Below are positions 45,901 to 58,560 of a DNA stretch of 64,000 nucleotides, piece after piece. Within the stretch, counting starts at the first letter, position 1. Every line of letters begins with the position of its first letter. Both the position numbers and the translations under genes were made by a program. The DNA is taken from the NCBI GenBank assembly GCA_009760855.2, contig WPIO01000019.1, positions 1,017,501 through 1,081,500 of the forward strand, read 5' to 3'. The DNA is from Cristatella mucedo (Eukaryota; Bryozoa; Phylactolaemata; Cristatellidae). The notes below the pieces were generated by a model that searched no databases, was not told the DNA's origin, and was given only the letters and a program-made list of their open reading frames with translations.

Positions 45901-48254
45901 GATGCAACTAGTTAAGTCAATTCGCCGCATGGACCGAACGCTAATCTCTCTGTACCGGCTAACCTAGCGTCTGAGTGAGCAAGCCTGGTGGCGGCAAGTT
46001 TCCAGGCTCCAGGACAGACCTTTGGGCTAGGCCCGGTGGATCGGCGGGCCTCTCCAGTATGCCGGCAGATTCAGTAAAGTCAATACCTTAGAACACAGCA
46101 CTGAATACTCAGCTCGTAGATTAAAGAAAAGTAGCTACACTGTGCACCTACCTCATGGAAGTGTACATTATGCAAGACAGCAAAAGCGGTATGCTGCTTA
46201 TGCAGCCAAATGTAAGAAGTTAAAAAAAAATTTGCTTATGATTTCAAATTCGTGTAGTTGTGCTGACGCTCACCTGTCCTTGTTCTATCGTTCGGCTTCA
46301 GGTCGTGCCTGGTCGCTAGCAGCGGTAGAGCTACTCAGAAAGTGCAGACTTGTTTTGTAAAATGTTTGCCTGTGGGATCAGTCATTGAATCCCTTTTATA
46401 GAAACAATAACAACTTACATCTGCTTGCAGATGCTGTGCATTGAAGCCACTTGTTTTTGCAGCACATGCGAGATATGACAAAACAAAGGTGAGCTGACAA
46501 AGTTGGTGTCAGTTCGCATGCAGTGTCCACGAGAATAGAAGCACATGTGTGTACCCTGCCTGCTTCCCTGTGTGCGTCCGTGTGTTTGTTTTAGCATACG
46601 TGTTCTTGCTTGGGTCCGTGTGCTAATGCTCACTTGCTTCTGTATGTCTGTGTTTACCTATGCCGGTGTATTTATGTGTAAGTTACATTATGTGTGAGCA
46701 TGTTTGTGTGAGTGTCTCTGTGTGTATGTGTGTGTGCAGCATGTGTGTGTTTGGGGGGAGCTAGATACTACTAGCTAGATACTATTATTTAGCAGTCCAG
46801 CTAAAGTAATCGCAGTAATCACATTAAGGTGTTTGCATGGCACCCTAAGAGAACCAAATCTATATTCAAGCACTTTGTAACACTCGCCTCCAGAGAAGCA
46901 ATAACTAATGGATTATATCAAGCAAGGTATCATGCTTAGGTAAGCATATAAAAGTGCCCAAGCTTCACGGTCAGACAACCATGCAAATGCACACAAGACG
47001 GCACTCGTAGCCTGTTAGAAGGACCCGTAGTTAGTTAGATGTACCGAATCATGTATATGTCATCAATGCACCCAGGAAAACTGACAAGCGGTGACTGTGA
47101 CTCTACTCAAAAGCACTCAGCCGTTGCTCTTAGTCACTGCACTGTTTTGCAAGCACGACCACACAAAAGGACAGTGCACTTGAAGCGAGCAAATAATCTG
47201 GGAGACTAATCATTTCTGTGTAGTCTGCCTCGGAGGTAATCGGACAAGAGCAGCTAGCAGGTCACGTGTGACAAGAAGCTTCGTAGAGCACTTGCAAACC
47301 ATCTAGCAATTGGCTGGGCCTTGGTCATGAGCCACAGACGAGGCTAGAACCTTAGCATGAGAGGCATAGATGTATCGTACCTCGTACAGACCTTTACCCA
47401 CTAATGCCACGCTCTCGCTGAAGGCTGCAAACAACTTGGACTCGGTGACCCAGACCAATCTGCACCGCAACGCCAGCAAAAAGATTCCAATGGCCTGTGG
47501 CAATCGTGACAAGCATAAAGCTTATGCCATACAGCTGGCGATCGCGAGTTGTGCATATTGACGTCGGGTAGCTGTTTTTGACATCATTTAAGCAGACCAG
47601 TTGCTGAACATGGTAGCACTTTCTTTTACTTCATTAAGTTCGGTGCCTTGTTGTTATTTGCGGTACATCGTGTTAAATAGTGCAGCAGTTTCACATAAAA
47701 TTAGGATCAGTGACTGTTTGTCCAGGGATGACATATGTAACTGTGGCAGAATGAAGATACTTAAGTCTCATAGAATTTTTAGGAAACTTCAAAACAAACG
47801 GACAGGACCTAGAGGACTGGTGCCAAAAGCCAGGGAAAGAAGAAACATAAACATCTTTTTTTTAATTTTCTGTGGCAAAAAGACACATTCGTGTAGTGAG
47901 CTGGTAGATACTGACTCGATGACCTGTTTCTTTTATCCTCATCCAGCCTTGATATTAGCAAGCAGTGCCGAGTTCACCGGTCCAAAGTTAATCAATTGCC
48001 GTTGTACTCAAATGTACAACATAAGTATAGTGCTTCGAAAGAAAACTTTGATTATTTTAGGGCATCATACAATTGACATTGTTATTCTATACAGTCTAGC
48101 GATCGGTGTGGATTGTTTACAAGATTTCATTGATGAGACTCGGGTGAGATCTGACGAGCCAGTGCTCAAGTGTCCATTTGCCTGAAGGCAGATTTGTAGG
48201 TCCCATGTTACTAGTCCATTTCAAAGTGACCCATAGAGATAGCACAAAACTAAA
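45901..48254. other. unassigned sequence
   Basis: At 46820-46960 there is a faint reverse LINE-A-like tail (GTTTGCATGGCACCCTAAGA, GAGAACC). The 194-codon frame at 47601-48185 shows no domain, though its position just before a LINE pre-RT region could make it a worn endonuclease region. Confidence 0.4.
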
Positions 48255-48602
48255 TTGACAAATGAAATGCATTTAAAGGTTGAATGTAGTGGAAACTTCT
48301 GCTGCATGGATTTCTACTGTAGGGGTTTCTGCTGTACAAAGTTCTCACATGAATTGGTAGATAGCTACAACACGACACTACCTGACATGCTTGACGAGTT
48401 TGCACCTCTGACTAAGCGCACTGTGCGCCATCGCCCGGGTGGCCTAAGGTTTAGCACTGACATTAAACTAGCTAGGTCAACTAAGCGCAAGCTTGAAAAA
48501 GCATACAAAAGATCAAGACTGACTGTCCAACGACAGGCATACGAGGACTACTGTAGGTCGTACCAATCAATCCTAGCCAAGGCCAAGTCTAGCTTCTATT
48601 AA
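48255..48602 (+). pseudogene. LINE-A ORF2 pre-RT linker fragment
   Basis: 115 codons. From about residue 35: LVDSYNTTLPDMLDEFAPLT, then RPGGLRFSTDIKLARSTKRK, ending YRSYQSILAKAKSSFY. This is the basic helical linker between the apurinic-type endonuclease and the reverse transcriptase in CR1/L2/Jockey-group LINEs ('APL ... R ... W/F ... RRxLE ... Y...Y'). The stop immediately after KSSFY breaks the ORF. Confidence 0.7.
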
Positions 48603-49468
48603 ATTGCTGTTGAATCACAGGTGCACAATCAAAAAATGATGATGTCGACGATCAACCATCTCCTCAACCACTCCCAGATCAACCAGCTCCTTACCTGATG
48701 ATCCATGTGATGATGTAGCTGATTGCTTCTCTCGATTCTTAGTCTAGAAGATAGACAAAAACAGGATGTCCATGCCTGCGATAGCAGCACCCCCTAGAAT
48801 GCTGTACCTTGATTCCTTGCAGCATCTCAATGTCTACATTCAAGCAGGTTAGAAGTGATCTCGTCCTCAAGTTCATTTCATATCCCAATCAAAGAAGACA
48901 ACAAGTACTTTGTACCCTATTCCCACTGTCCTGCTCCTACGTTACATTTTTCTGCTGCTGTCATGCATAAGGAACATAATTAATATGTCATTAGCCTCAC
49001 GTCATGTCCTAGCACCTTTCAGTAAAGCTATAGTCAGGCCACTTCTCAAGAAAGTGACACTAGACCAAGAGAACTATCGCCCAGTCTCCATTCTACCATT
49101 CCTATCAAAGACATTGGAACCAGTCGTGGCAGGACAGCTGAACCTTCCAACCTTGCTAGTAATAGTAAGTTCCAGTCTGGTTTTAGAGCTAATCACTCCA
49201 CAGAGTCAGCATTGCTTCGGATGTACAACGACATAACAAGGAATGTAGACGTGGGTGGAGTATCTTTGCATGTTTTGTTCGATCTTTCGGCAGTTTTGAT
49301 ACAATCGATCACCGAGTTCTTCATGAGCGCCTTTCATCTCGCCTGGGCATCAATGGCACTGCTCTGCAATGGTTCAGGTCCTATCTCAGTGGGAGACTGA
49401 AGAGTATTTATATTAATGGACATAGATTATCCGAGGTACCTCTGAAATACGGGGTACCTCAGAACTCC

Positions 49469-50290
49469 GTGCTAGGTCCAATTCTTTTCATGGTTTATAC
49501 TCCCCCTCTTGCCGATTTGATTGATAAGCACAATCTAAGCTTTCACTTCTATATTGATGACACTCAGTTGTGCCTTTGCTTTGATCCCTCCCAGCCTTCG
49601 AGCACCTTGAGTTCTCTCAACTCCCTTGCTGCATGTATTGATAACATCTGCACATGGATGGCAGCAAATTTTCTTAAATTAAATGAGGATAAAACTAACT
49701 TACTAGTTATGGGCAAATCAAGTGTTATTCCGAAATTGGAAAGGCTAGCGCTCAAAATCGGCTCTGCCAGCATATCTCCTTTTGAATCTGCACGAAATTT
49801 AGGTGTTATGTTCCAAAGTGACCTTTCGTTAGACGACCACATCAGCTCCACAATCAAGTCTGCCTACTTTCAGCTACGTAGCATTGCTAAAATTCGGGCT
49901 TTTCCAGATAGGGATAGTACATCTAAGTTGGTCCATGCATTTGTGACATCGTGCCTTCACTTCTGTATTTCACTGCTTGCTGGCCTGCCGGCGTGTGCAA
50001 TCAGGTGCTTACAGCTGGTGCAAAACTCTGCAGCTAGGCTTGTCTGTCATAAGCATCGCAGTTGCCATGTCACACCACTTCTCGCCGACCTGCACTGGCT
50101 ACCAGTTAAGCAACGGATCGACTTCAAGCCTTCGTCGCTCACTTTTAGGTCTCTTCATTCTCAGGCTCCAGCCCACCTATCAGATCCATTCCCCTACCAG
50201 GCCAAGCATTGCACCACCCACTTTTCGGAAGCTAAACTGTTTACCTATACCTCGTACAAACCTCAAATCCTTTGGAGACCCTGCCTTTAG
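49469..50290 (+). pseudogene. LINE-A ORF2 palm and C-terminal reverse transcriptase fragment
   Basis: 273 codons. Immediately upstream (49457) the GVPQ box reads GVPQNSVLGP, with N in place of the usual G. The catalytic box reads HFYIDDTQLCL, with I for the usual A. LACRVQ-type C-terminal blocks follow (LQLVQNSAARLVCHKHRS, LHWLPVKQRIDFK). The frame ends before AWNSLP because of a shift near 50280. It matches the 4734-5945 frame throughout but has more changes, so it is older. Confidence 0.8.
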
Positions 50291-50645
50291 TTCCCATGCT
50301 CCCAAAGCCTGAAACTCGCTCTCGACTTAGGTCACGACATTCCCTGACTTGAGCACATTTAAAAAGAAATTAAAAAACGAACCTATTGATGACAGCATTT
50401 AGTGGGTCCCTGTGATTCTTCCTTTACGTGCTTATCCGTGCTGACACTGTGCATGTTGCCATAACCACAATTGCGTACTGACCCTGTGCACGTTACCTTT
50501 AACTATGTTATTCGTGTTGTTCACCAAGCATGATACCACTCACCATTCGTTCGTGTTTCCTTTGCAGCAAATGTAAAGCACCTAGGAAGAGATTGAGTTT
50601 TTAGGGACTTTATAAAGTGCATTATTATTATTATTACTATTATTA

Positions 50646-51610
50646 TGAAGTGGGAGTGGCTCTGCTAAGCCAGTGGGCTCCTTCCCGCATAAGCTGCATG
50701 AATACTTTCTTTCTTAAAAATGTTATCAAAAAAACTAACTAATAGCAAGATATGGAAGAGGATTCGTGAACACATTACAAATCCAATCCTCATTTCACAA
50801 AGCAATAAATGTAGGCAAGTTAATGATTTGCTCTGGTTTGAACGAGTGACCAATCAAAGATGCACATCGCTTTAATAAAGTTCTAGCAACAGGTATTCCA
50901 GGAAGTAAAAAGAGTAATTCATTGCTTTATCTTGACCAATTTTTTTCTTTTCTGCAAGTGTTTCACAATCTCGCAACTAACGACTGTATATTCAAAGTGG
51001 TTCAGAATTGCTAATGTATGTAAGTTTTTCTAAATTGTAATACCGTTGCTGCTGACTAAGAAGTTTATTTAATTACTTCTAACGTTATTTATTGTCTTCT
51101 TTTGCTTTGAGTTCAACTGTCGCCGATTAAAATATTTATGATTCTGCTTGCTTAGCGTCACTTTGGAGTATAAGAAAACGAAGTTATTCGTTTAGGCTGA
51201 TGGGGTCGTCCATCGTCAATCTCATCTTAAAAACCAATAAGGAATTGGCCCTCTAAATGTGTTTTGGCGTGGAATCTGAAGCCATGACGGTGGAAGAATT
51301 TTCTCCTCTCTTGTGACAGCTGACTGGATAAGGCGACATAGTAGACCTTGAGGATCTAAAATAAACCTTTATATTTACGCTGCTCTCCAAGTCTCCTGGC
51401 TGCTTAAAAATGTCAAGCAATACCCGTCATCTGAGCGCTTTTCAGACCACCGGCCTAAGAAAAGAGGCTGGACTGGTGACGCTTCCTTTGCTAGCGTTTC
51501 TCACCCAAAATTGGTGAATACTAATGCTTTCTGAAACTGCGTCTGCAATAACGTGCAGCAGCCATTAAACCGGACTATCTTAAATCGCTAGTAATTTGTA
51601 AATTGCACAG
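50646..51610. other. unassigned sequence
   Basis: AT-rich; nothing recognised. Confidence 0.45.
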
Positions 51611-51617
51611 ATTAGAC

Positions 51618-53917
51618 CAGGGGTGGGTAAACGTTATGACTCGCGGGCCACAATGGTTTCTAAAATTTGACAGGGGTCGGGCCAGAATAGGAGAACAGTG
51701 TGTTTGTGTGAACTAATATAAATTAAATGTAAAAACCATTACATGAAAAGATTCGGCCTTGAACAGGCAGCAAAACACCATTGTGCTTAGTTTATTTTAA
51801 AAATTGTTTTATAAATTTATTAATTTAATATTGTAGTATTAAGCTTCCAGTCAGTTTCAGTGGGAACGGTGTTGTTGGTCTTTTTTTTGCAAGTGCCTCA
51901 ATGTCTGGCGTTATATCTATATTGGTAATTCTCAAGATAGATCCGAGGTGTTGGTCAGTTAACTTGGATCTGTGACTTTGATGATGTTCATGACGCAGAA
52001 TGTCTGTTCACACACATAGGTTGAGCCAAACAAGGTCAGTATCTTCTGTGCCATCCTCCGGAGGTTTGGAAACGTGACTTTGTTAAGTGAGGCATAAAAG
52101 TCGTTCAGTTTAAGAGAGTTGAACTTCTCCTGCAATACAGAGTCAGACTGAAGATCTATCAGTTCCAACTGCAGCTCCTCTGGTGCTGTTTCAGGGTCTT
52201 GTGACAGGGGACAGGACACCAACTGAAGTGACTTTCAATTTTTTCCAAGTCACAGAAACGACGGCAGAATTCTCCGTGCAGGTCGTCCAGTGATTTGATA
52301 TATTTCTGCGCGTTTCGGGTCGTCTCATTCTGCATGGCTAGTGTGGAGGAAATGAGTGAAAGATTTGTTTGAATTTTGTCTGGAGAAAAGAGTCAACTTT
52401 GATTTGAAGGCCCTAACATTTGTGTACATGTCGTGCACAAATTTATCTTTCCCCTGTAGCTTGGTGTTCAGCTCATTGATGTGCAAAAGTATGTCCACAG
52501 CAAATGCAAAGTCACAAAGCCAGCTCTTGTCACTTAGCTCTGAAAATTCGTCGGATCTCTCCATTAACTCCAAAAATGCAGTGATCTCCTACTTCAGCTC
52601 CCACACTCTTTGAAAGACTTTTCCCAAACTTGGCCAGCCCACACGAGAGTGGTACAGTAAGTCCTGGTGATCTGCATCGGTTTCTTCCAGGAACGCAATA
52701 AGCTGACGATGCTGAGACCCCCTTCCTCGCATAAAGTTAACAAGCTTTACGACTGGATTCACGACATCATTTAGCTGCAATATAGACTTACACAGAACTT
52801 CCTGATCAATGATGCAGTGAAGGAAAATAACATCTTGATCAAAATTTTCCTCTTTTACTTTTTCCTGCAGTCTTTTTAGCAGCCCGACGTTTTTCCCAGT
52901 TAAATTTCGCGATCCATCAGTGGTGACATTGGCAAGTTTACTCCAAGGTAGCTTTATTCTCTTGATGATAGCAGACACCTGGTTAAACAAGTCCTCTCCC
53001 CTCGTTTTTTCTTTCATGGACTCCATTACCAAAAACTCATCTGTCGTCTCAAAACTGTCACTAATCCCTCGGATAAAAATTAGGATCTGAGCAGTGTCTT
53101 TTAAGTCGTTACTTTCATCCATTGCTAGCGAATAAAACTTAAAGGACTCCCGCCTTTTTGTTTAATTAGCTGGCTATATCTTCGTCAATCAGTTCCACAG
53201 AGTCACAGTTCTGCATGGTCAACCGATTTTTTCAAATTTGCCTTTGCTCTCCGGATACAAGAGAGATGCTGTCTCAACCATGCATTCTTTTAGAAATTCG
53301 CCTTCGGAGAAATGCTTACTGGCCTTTGCTAATTTGAATGCCAGCAAAAACCTTGCCTTAGTACTTTGACTCTTGAATCACAGTTTTTCTGTGAAAAAGG
53401 TTTTGCTGAGTCTGTAAATTAGCCGTCAATCTCTGAGCTGCAGCCCGCCCGTTCTTGTGGAGACTGTTGACTGGCGTAGTTAGCATGTTTTGTGGCAAAA
53501 TGACGGCTGATGTTTTATTCTTTAAAAACTGCTACAGTTTCTTGGCATATCAGACATACAGCTGTTGATCGGACTTCAGTGAAAACATGTTTTTGTGTCC
53601 ACTCTTTATTGAATACTCAGCACTCACTGTCTACTTTTCTTTTCTTTGGTCCGCTCATTTTTACTGAAGGCTGAAAGTGCAAAGTGACGACAAAATGATG
53701 AAGTAGAGAGTAACCGTAATGCATCACACTCGTGGGTCAATGTCTTCGGGGTGCGCCATCTGCTGGGGAAAGATGGGAATGACAGCTAGGTAAAATGATT
53801 GATGTGTCTTTATAATACAATTTAATTTAATAATATAACGTGGACGAGTTCGGTGGACCGAACTGAAAAGCCCAACGGGCCGTATATGGCCCTCGGGCCA
53901 TGGTTTGCCCATGTCTG
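51618..53917 (-). mobile_element. hAT DNA transposon, GTF2IRD2-like, with terminal inverted repeats
   Basis: The left end reads CAGGGGTGGGTAAAC ... CTCGCGGGCCACAATGG. The reverse complement of the right end reads CAGACATGGGCAAACCATGG, then CCCGAGGGCCATA. This is the CAGGGGTGGGCAAAC...GGCCCG...GGGCC end typical of Charlie-like hAT elements. The flanks contain ATTAGACC (51611-51618) and ATTCGACC (53920-53927), a possible worn 8-bp target duplication, though it does not abut both ends exactly. The 2.3-kb element contains one transposase relic on the minus strand. Confidence 0.85.
51825..53658 (-). pseudogene. hAT transposase relic (GTF2IRD2/ZBED-like)
   Basis: It starts at ATG 53658 (MSGPKKRKVDSEC, then a stop) and continues with a BED-type zinc finger (AVCLICQ ... 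NISRHFATKH). The catalytic-core region follows (within 52589-53122: DTAQILIFIRGISDSFETTD, KLANVTTDGSRNLTGKNVGL, FLHCIIDQEVLCKS), then the C-terminal dimerisation segment (51959-52222: FGSTYVCEQTFCVMN). A frame change at about 51960 leads into TDQHLGSILRITNID and a stop at 51825. Additional breaks lie near 52223, 52574-52589 and 53123-53160. The closest known relatives are hAT-derived GTF2IRD2/SCAND3-type proteins. It would have cut and pasted the element; it is inactive. Confidence 0.8.
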
Positions 53918-53927
53918 TTATTCGACC

Positions 53928-55180
53928 CTGTAAGCAGACGGCGTAGAAGCAAGCGCTGCGGGTAATCCTAAAATGAACTGAACTCCTGATACTGGCATTG
54001 CAGGGGATAAGTAGAATTTCTCAATTGAAGAGCAAGTGATGTTAAAGTTCTTCAATTTCGTGGTACACAGAAATTGCTGAATAGACCCATTATGGTGATA
54101 CATGTCCAAGATAACTAAGAGATAAACCGAAGCCATAATTATGTAGATATGTACACCCTAAAGGAAGCAATTGGAGTACACGATTAAGTTATTGGAAGTC
54201 AAACCCACGATCTCAGAAAGCAGTCATTAGAGTCATACAACACATCTGTTTCAATAGACAGCAATTCAAACGTGATACGTTTAGATGTTAGCCAAAATTA
54301 TGGCATGTCAACTAGAGGTAGCCGTCGTGCAGTGTGTGAATGGGCTCTCCATAGCAGGTGAAATCCGTAAGCAGCAGGAAGCCCTTTCAGAGCAGGAGAT
54401 TTGTATAAGCATTCGGCCCTACCCCCAAGAGTTCAAAAGAGAGCCAATGTTCTCAACGAGTGCCAGATGGAATAAATGTCTTCTTAGTACCCTCCGAGGG
54501 CTTCAGACTCCTAGACAGAAACAGACCGCGAAGCCATGCGTGAAGAAGCTAAGACGCTCGATGGCCTCTTTATTCCCCTACGTTATTACAGACATGCAAA
54601 CTTCTATTCAGAATCAATGATAGCCTCTTTTTGAAGCATACTCCAATTCTGAACAGAAGAATTGCTCCCACCCCGGGATCTCATTTGCAAGCAACTGTGC
54701 GAAAATTGCTATGTCTCATTGAAATCCAAGCTTGTCGGCTAGACATATTCTGGCGCCATGGAGAGACGCAGGCTCGGTGTTGCACTGGTGCTCATCACTG
54801 AGCCAGCTCGTCCATCCACACCGTCAATATGCTCATCGTCAAGGACCAGGTAAACCTTTATGGCTCATTTGGATTTCACAGGCTTCACTCGACGAGGCTC
54901 GGCCCCGACTCGGGCGATCGCTCTTGACGAGTTCCAGTGCTGTCGGTCGGCCTCACACAACTACCATAGCAGCCCAAATCTCTCTGCGATAAATCTTGGC
55001 CTCGACATCGCGACTTGAGTAGACCCTTCGAGCTTTCATCCCTCCTAAGTGTCTTTGCACTGTGAGTTAACGTGACGAAGATAATGCCGTTTGTAGTTTA
55101 AGCTATCGATCAAAGGCTCTTCATTGGAGAAGTACTTTGAACTTGCTGCAACTATGCAGGTAAGTGGTATTCATTGAAGG
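53928..55180. other. unassigned sequence
   Basis: A 111-codon plus-strand frame (54285-54620) shows no domain. Nothing else recognised. Confidence 0.45.
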
Positions 55181-55184
55181 CCAG

Positions 55185-55223
55185 GGGATGGAGAGAGCAG
55201 GAGAGAGGGAGAGAGTGCATGAC

Positions 55224-55260
<37 letters not shown>

Positions 55261-55335
55261 GAGCAGGAGAGAGCAGGAGAGAGCAGGAGAGAGCAGGAGA
55301 GAGAAAGCAGGAGAGAGAAAGCTGGAGAGCAGGGG
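55185..55335. repeat. (GA)n / (GCAGGAGA)n simple repeat
   Basis: GA dinucleotides mixed with a GAGCAGGAGA unit repeated several times (55260-55310). Confidence 0.9.
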
Positions 55336-56875
55336 GAGAGACAGCTGTTTACAACATTTGCCAAAAGCTTGGGCAGTTGCTGCTGGTCCGGAGTACTGCT
55401 ACCTGGTTGGGCTGGACTAGCTGTCAGGGATGTTGCAATAACGTCGCTTACTGCAATTTTTCGTGCACGTTGTGTTTTCTGTACGGTCCCTAGCGTATGC
55501 TCACTTGAGGTATGGCCGAATGCTATTAATCGTCTATCACTGCTACAGTAGGTGAAGGGATTATCATTGTGGGCTGCAGCAAGCCTACCCCACTCCGTGC
55601 AGGCCAGCCATGTCCCCTGGTAGAGGTACCATTACGGTGGCCAAGATTACCACATACATCTGCTCAGAGAAATGTAAGGTTTCTAGAGAAACTTAGCTAC
55701 GTCCATCGTTTAGCAGCACCAGGACAGGAACAGAAGCAGCTGTTTTGTGGTTCGGTTACACTGGCCCTTATCCGAAGGTTCCCCGCTGGTAGAGGAACTA
55801 CTGTCCTAGGAGTGATGCTCTTCTTAAGCAGCCCAGCCTAACCGGCTGTGCTAAGCCTACCCCACATTCCAAGTTCAGTACTGGTGAGTGCGAAAGACAC
55901 CGTGAGTGAGAGGGTTCACAGTATACTATGTATTCGAATATGAGACGCCTCTGAGACGCCAGGTTGTGGATAAGGAAGCATGAAGATGGGATCATCCAGA
56001 TCGTGCACCATTTTTTCCCTTTAAGGGTGAATCAAGAACGGCCAGTGCGATCCGACAGTGAACGCAGGCTTTTCTCTTGATGTGCACGATGAATCAGGAC
56101 TGCACGGGTCATATATTGCAGCCCCGACGCAGTAGCAGTCCAACATTGCCAGACTGTCAGTAAGACTCACTCAAGCGAGAGCATGTTGAGGTCATGGAGC
56201 TGCTGCAATGTTTGCACAGCTGCTTTAACTTTGCTGCAGAGAGTTGTTAGCTCTTGTATGAAGATTTGGCTCTCTTAGGGTGCAATGCAAGTGACCCACA
56301 AACTAAAATAGTATTGTTAAAAGGCAATATGCCATACGGCACTGGCATTAGTTGTCAGGCGATAGTGAGCTTCGTCGTCAAGAAGTGCATCATTTCCTAT
56401 ACCCCTGTGGCGACTAGAAAATAAACTAGAAAATGCACTCAAGCTTCTGGACCCAAGCTACCGGAAAATAGCACCGACGTTCGTAAGTGGCTATGACCGG
56501 TGCCTTTTGGTTCAGCAAGAGTGGTATCGTTTGGGTCCGGCCAGGTAGTGGTGGGGTAGAGGGATGGAGTAGAGCGGTGGGTAGAGAAGTAAGCATGGCC
56601 TCCATGCTCAAGAGACGTCGGAGCAGCAACTGAAGGCCAGGGGTAAGCACTCTACAAATGCCCGACAATGTTTGCATCAAGTTTGCATCATTCTCCTTTG
56701 CCAACTATCTTTGCTAAAGCTTTTGCTTGATGAAGCCTTAAGTTCAGAGTCTTTTGCCAGGGCAGACTTGCTTTATTGCTGTTAATCAACTATTCTGCTG
56801 CTTAGCAACCTCACTCCCTGGGGGCTCCATTTTTTTCACTTCTGCAATTCTTGTGCACGGTAATCATCGAATTTC
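55336..56875. other. unassigned sequence
   Basis: A pair of similar short tracts (CCTACCCCACTCCGTGCAGG near 55585 and CCTACCCCACATTCCAAG near 55856) is the only internal similarity noticed. Confidence 0.4.
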
Positions 56876-56880
56876 TCTAA

Positions 56881-57105
56881 CCCCTCCCTCTCCCTACTTC
56901 CCTACCCCCTACCTCCCTCCCTCCCTCCCTCCCTACCTCCCTACCTCCCTACCCCCTACCTCTCTACCTCCCTACCTCCCTACCTCCCTCCCTCCATCTC
57001 TCCCTCCCTACCTCCCTCCCTCCATCTCTCCCTCCCTACCTCCCTTCCTCCATCTCTCCCTTCCTCCATCTCTCCCTCCCCCTTTCTTCCTCCCTCTCTC
57101 CCTGT
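56881..57105. repeat. (CCCT)/(CCTA) pyrimidine-rich simple repeat
   Basis: Impure CCCT, CCTA and CCATCTCT units over about 225 bp. The Pro/Leu/Ser frame through it is repeat-encoded. Confidence 0.95.
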
Positions 57106-57961
57106 CAGTTACGCATAAGTACAAGCAAACCTGGATGCATGCACACACTCGCATTAACATGCTCATGTTCACATATATTCACGTACACGTACACGTACAT
57201 TTGCGCTCACATTTACACTTACGTGTACGCACGAAGGCACACACAAGAACGCAGGCACACAAACACTGGCAGCATGCTGGCATACATGCAGGCATATGCT
57301 AGCAATCACTCCATCTTCATCTGCTCTCTCGTGATTTGCCTCACGGTCTCTCCCTGATCCTCTCTGACCTGGAATGCTCTGTCGGACCTTATTTAATTCC
57401 CTCTTTATCGCGTGTCGCAGTCTGCTTGATTCTCCTGCTCTCAGCTTTTCTTGGTGCCAACGTCTGCGTGCTTTCGCACTGAATGAGTGTGTGATTAGGG
57501 TCAGACTGGACTACGTCAGCACACTGGCGCCAGCGCACCCGGTGCAGCCGCCAGCGGGTCTTACGGCCAGCTTGGCCTGCACCTTTTTTGAAAGGCAGCC
57601 CAGCGACCTTTTCATCGCTCGTGCTTTTTTCTAAGCAGTGGGGCGCGCTCAATTTTCGCATCCGGCAACATCATTGTTGGATCCTCGGGGCAAGGCGGCT
57701 AAGTCTACGCAAAAGTCAAATAGTCATTGGCGATCACAATGCAGACGACGTCAGGGCACGACTCGTGCCCTTTGAGGCTAGTACAATGCGGTCACGGTGT
57801 GGACTCCTTCATCTCGGTCGTGTGCTTATTTTTAGCAGCGGTCATGTCAGGGAGGTCGTACGTGTCAGGCAGAGCCCTGTGCTCGGTGCTCCGCAGCCAC
57901 TAGGGAGACAGGCTGCCTCTCCCTGCTGCTGCTGCCGTGCAAAGTGGACATCGGCCGGGCG

Positions 57962-57962
<1 letters not shown>
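57106..57962. other. unassigned sequence
   Basis: Starts with an ACGTACAC-rich, low-complexity stretch (57180-57260); nothing else recognised. Confidence 0.4.

Positions 57963-58021
<59 letters not shown>
57963..58021. repeat. (CTG)n trinucleotide tract 1
   Basis: About 20 uninterrupted CTG units (CAG on the other strand). Frames through it encode poly-Leu, Cys or Ala, or poly-Gln, Ser or Ala, in all six readings, so it gives no evidence of coding. A short (CCA)n run follows at 58071-58089. Confidence 0.95.
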
Positions 58022-58023
<2 letters not shown>

Positions 58024-58485
58024 CCTGCTCCAACGCAGCTCCCCCACTCTCTGCTTTGATCTGCTCTGGCCCACCACCACCACCACCACCTCAGCATCCG
58101 CCAAAGGTCGTGCTGGGCATGCCCGTGCGGCGAATACCAGCGATGCATCTCGGCGCACCTCAATGGTGGCTCACTGCTGCTGTAGCATGCCTAGAAAACT
58201 TTGACTTTCCTGGTGGTGCATGTGCAAGATCCGCCCTGACAAACATGCATGCAAGAGCAGATACGGCCGAGCTGGGTCCGCCTAACATGGCCACTAGGAA
58301 GGGCTGCTGATGGAGGAGCAGGAACATGCACCAGCTAGAGCAGCAGGCGGCTGCAGCAGCAGCACCGGCTTCGCTGGTGCCAGCCACCGTCGGTCGGTGC
58401 AGCCAGCACACAATGGCAGCTGACGTCAGCAAGCCACAGTATAGTCTGGAGGCCAATAATGCAGCAGCACGGGCACAAGTGCAAG

Positions 58486-58489
<4 letters not shown>
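58022..58489. other. unassigned sequence between CTG tracts
   Basis: GC-rich with scattered GCAGCA. No domain recognised. Confidence 0.4.

Positions 58490-58559
<70 letters not shown>
58490..58559. repeat. (CTG)n trinucleotide tract 2
   Basis: About 23 uninterrupted CTG units, roughly 470 bp from tract 1. Confidence 0.95.

Positions 58560-58560
<1 letters not shown>

Larger units (their letters stand above)
48255..50645 (+). mobile_element. LINE-A, longest copy in the window
   Basis: In order: the pre-RT linker (48255-48602), a broken early reverse transcriptase (49020-49400), the palm and C-terminal reverse transcriptase (49469-50290), the 3' UTR with TGACCCTGTGCACGTTACC, the stem-loop and an ATTATTATTATT tail at about 50620-50645. 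The 5' boundary is uncertain. It gives the best view of the family's coding order. Confidence 0.8.

Noticed and set aside
45155-45907. 250-codon Arg/Ala/Ser-rich frame (minus) overlapping a 192-codon plus frame
   Set aside because: CpG-rich composition keeps both strands open; no domain, and the two frames exclude each other.
47601-48185. LINE-A endonuclease domain
   Set aside because: Position is right but no catalytic endonuclease motif could be read in any frame.
56220-56290. LINE-A tail near GAGAGTTGTTAGCTC and CTCTCTTAGGGTGC
   Set aside because: Too few matching blocks and no tail repeat.
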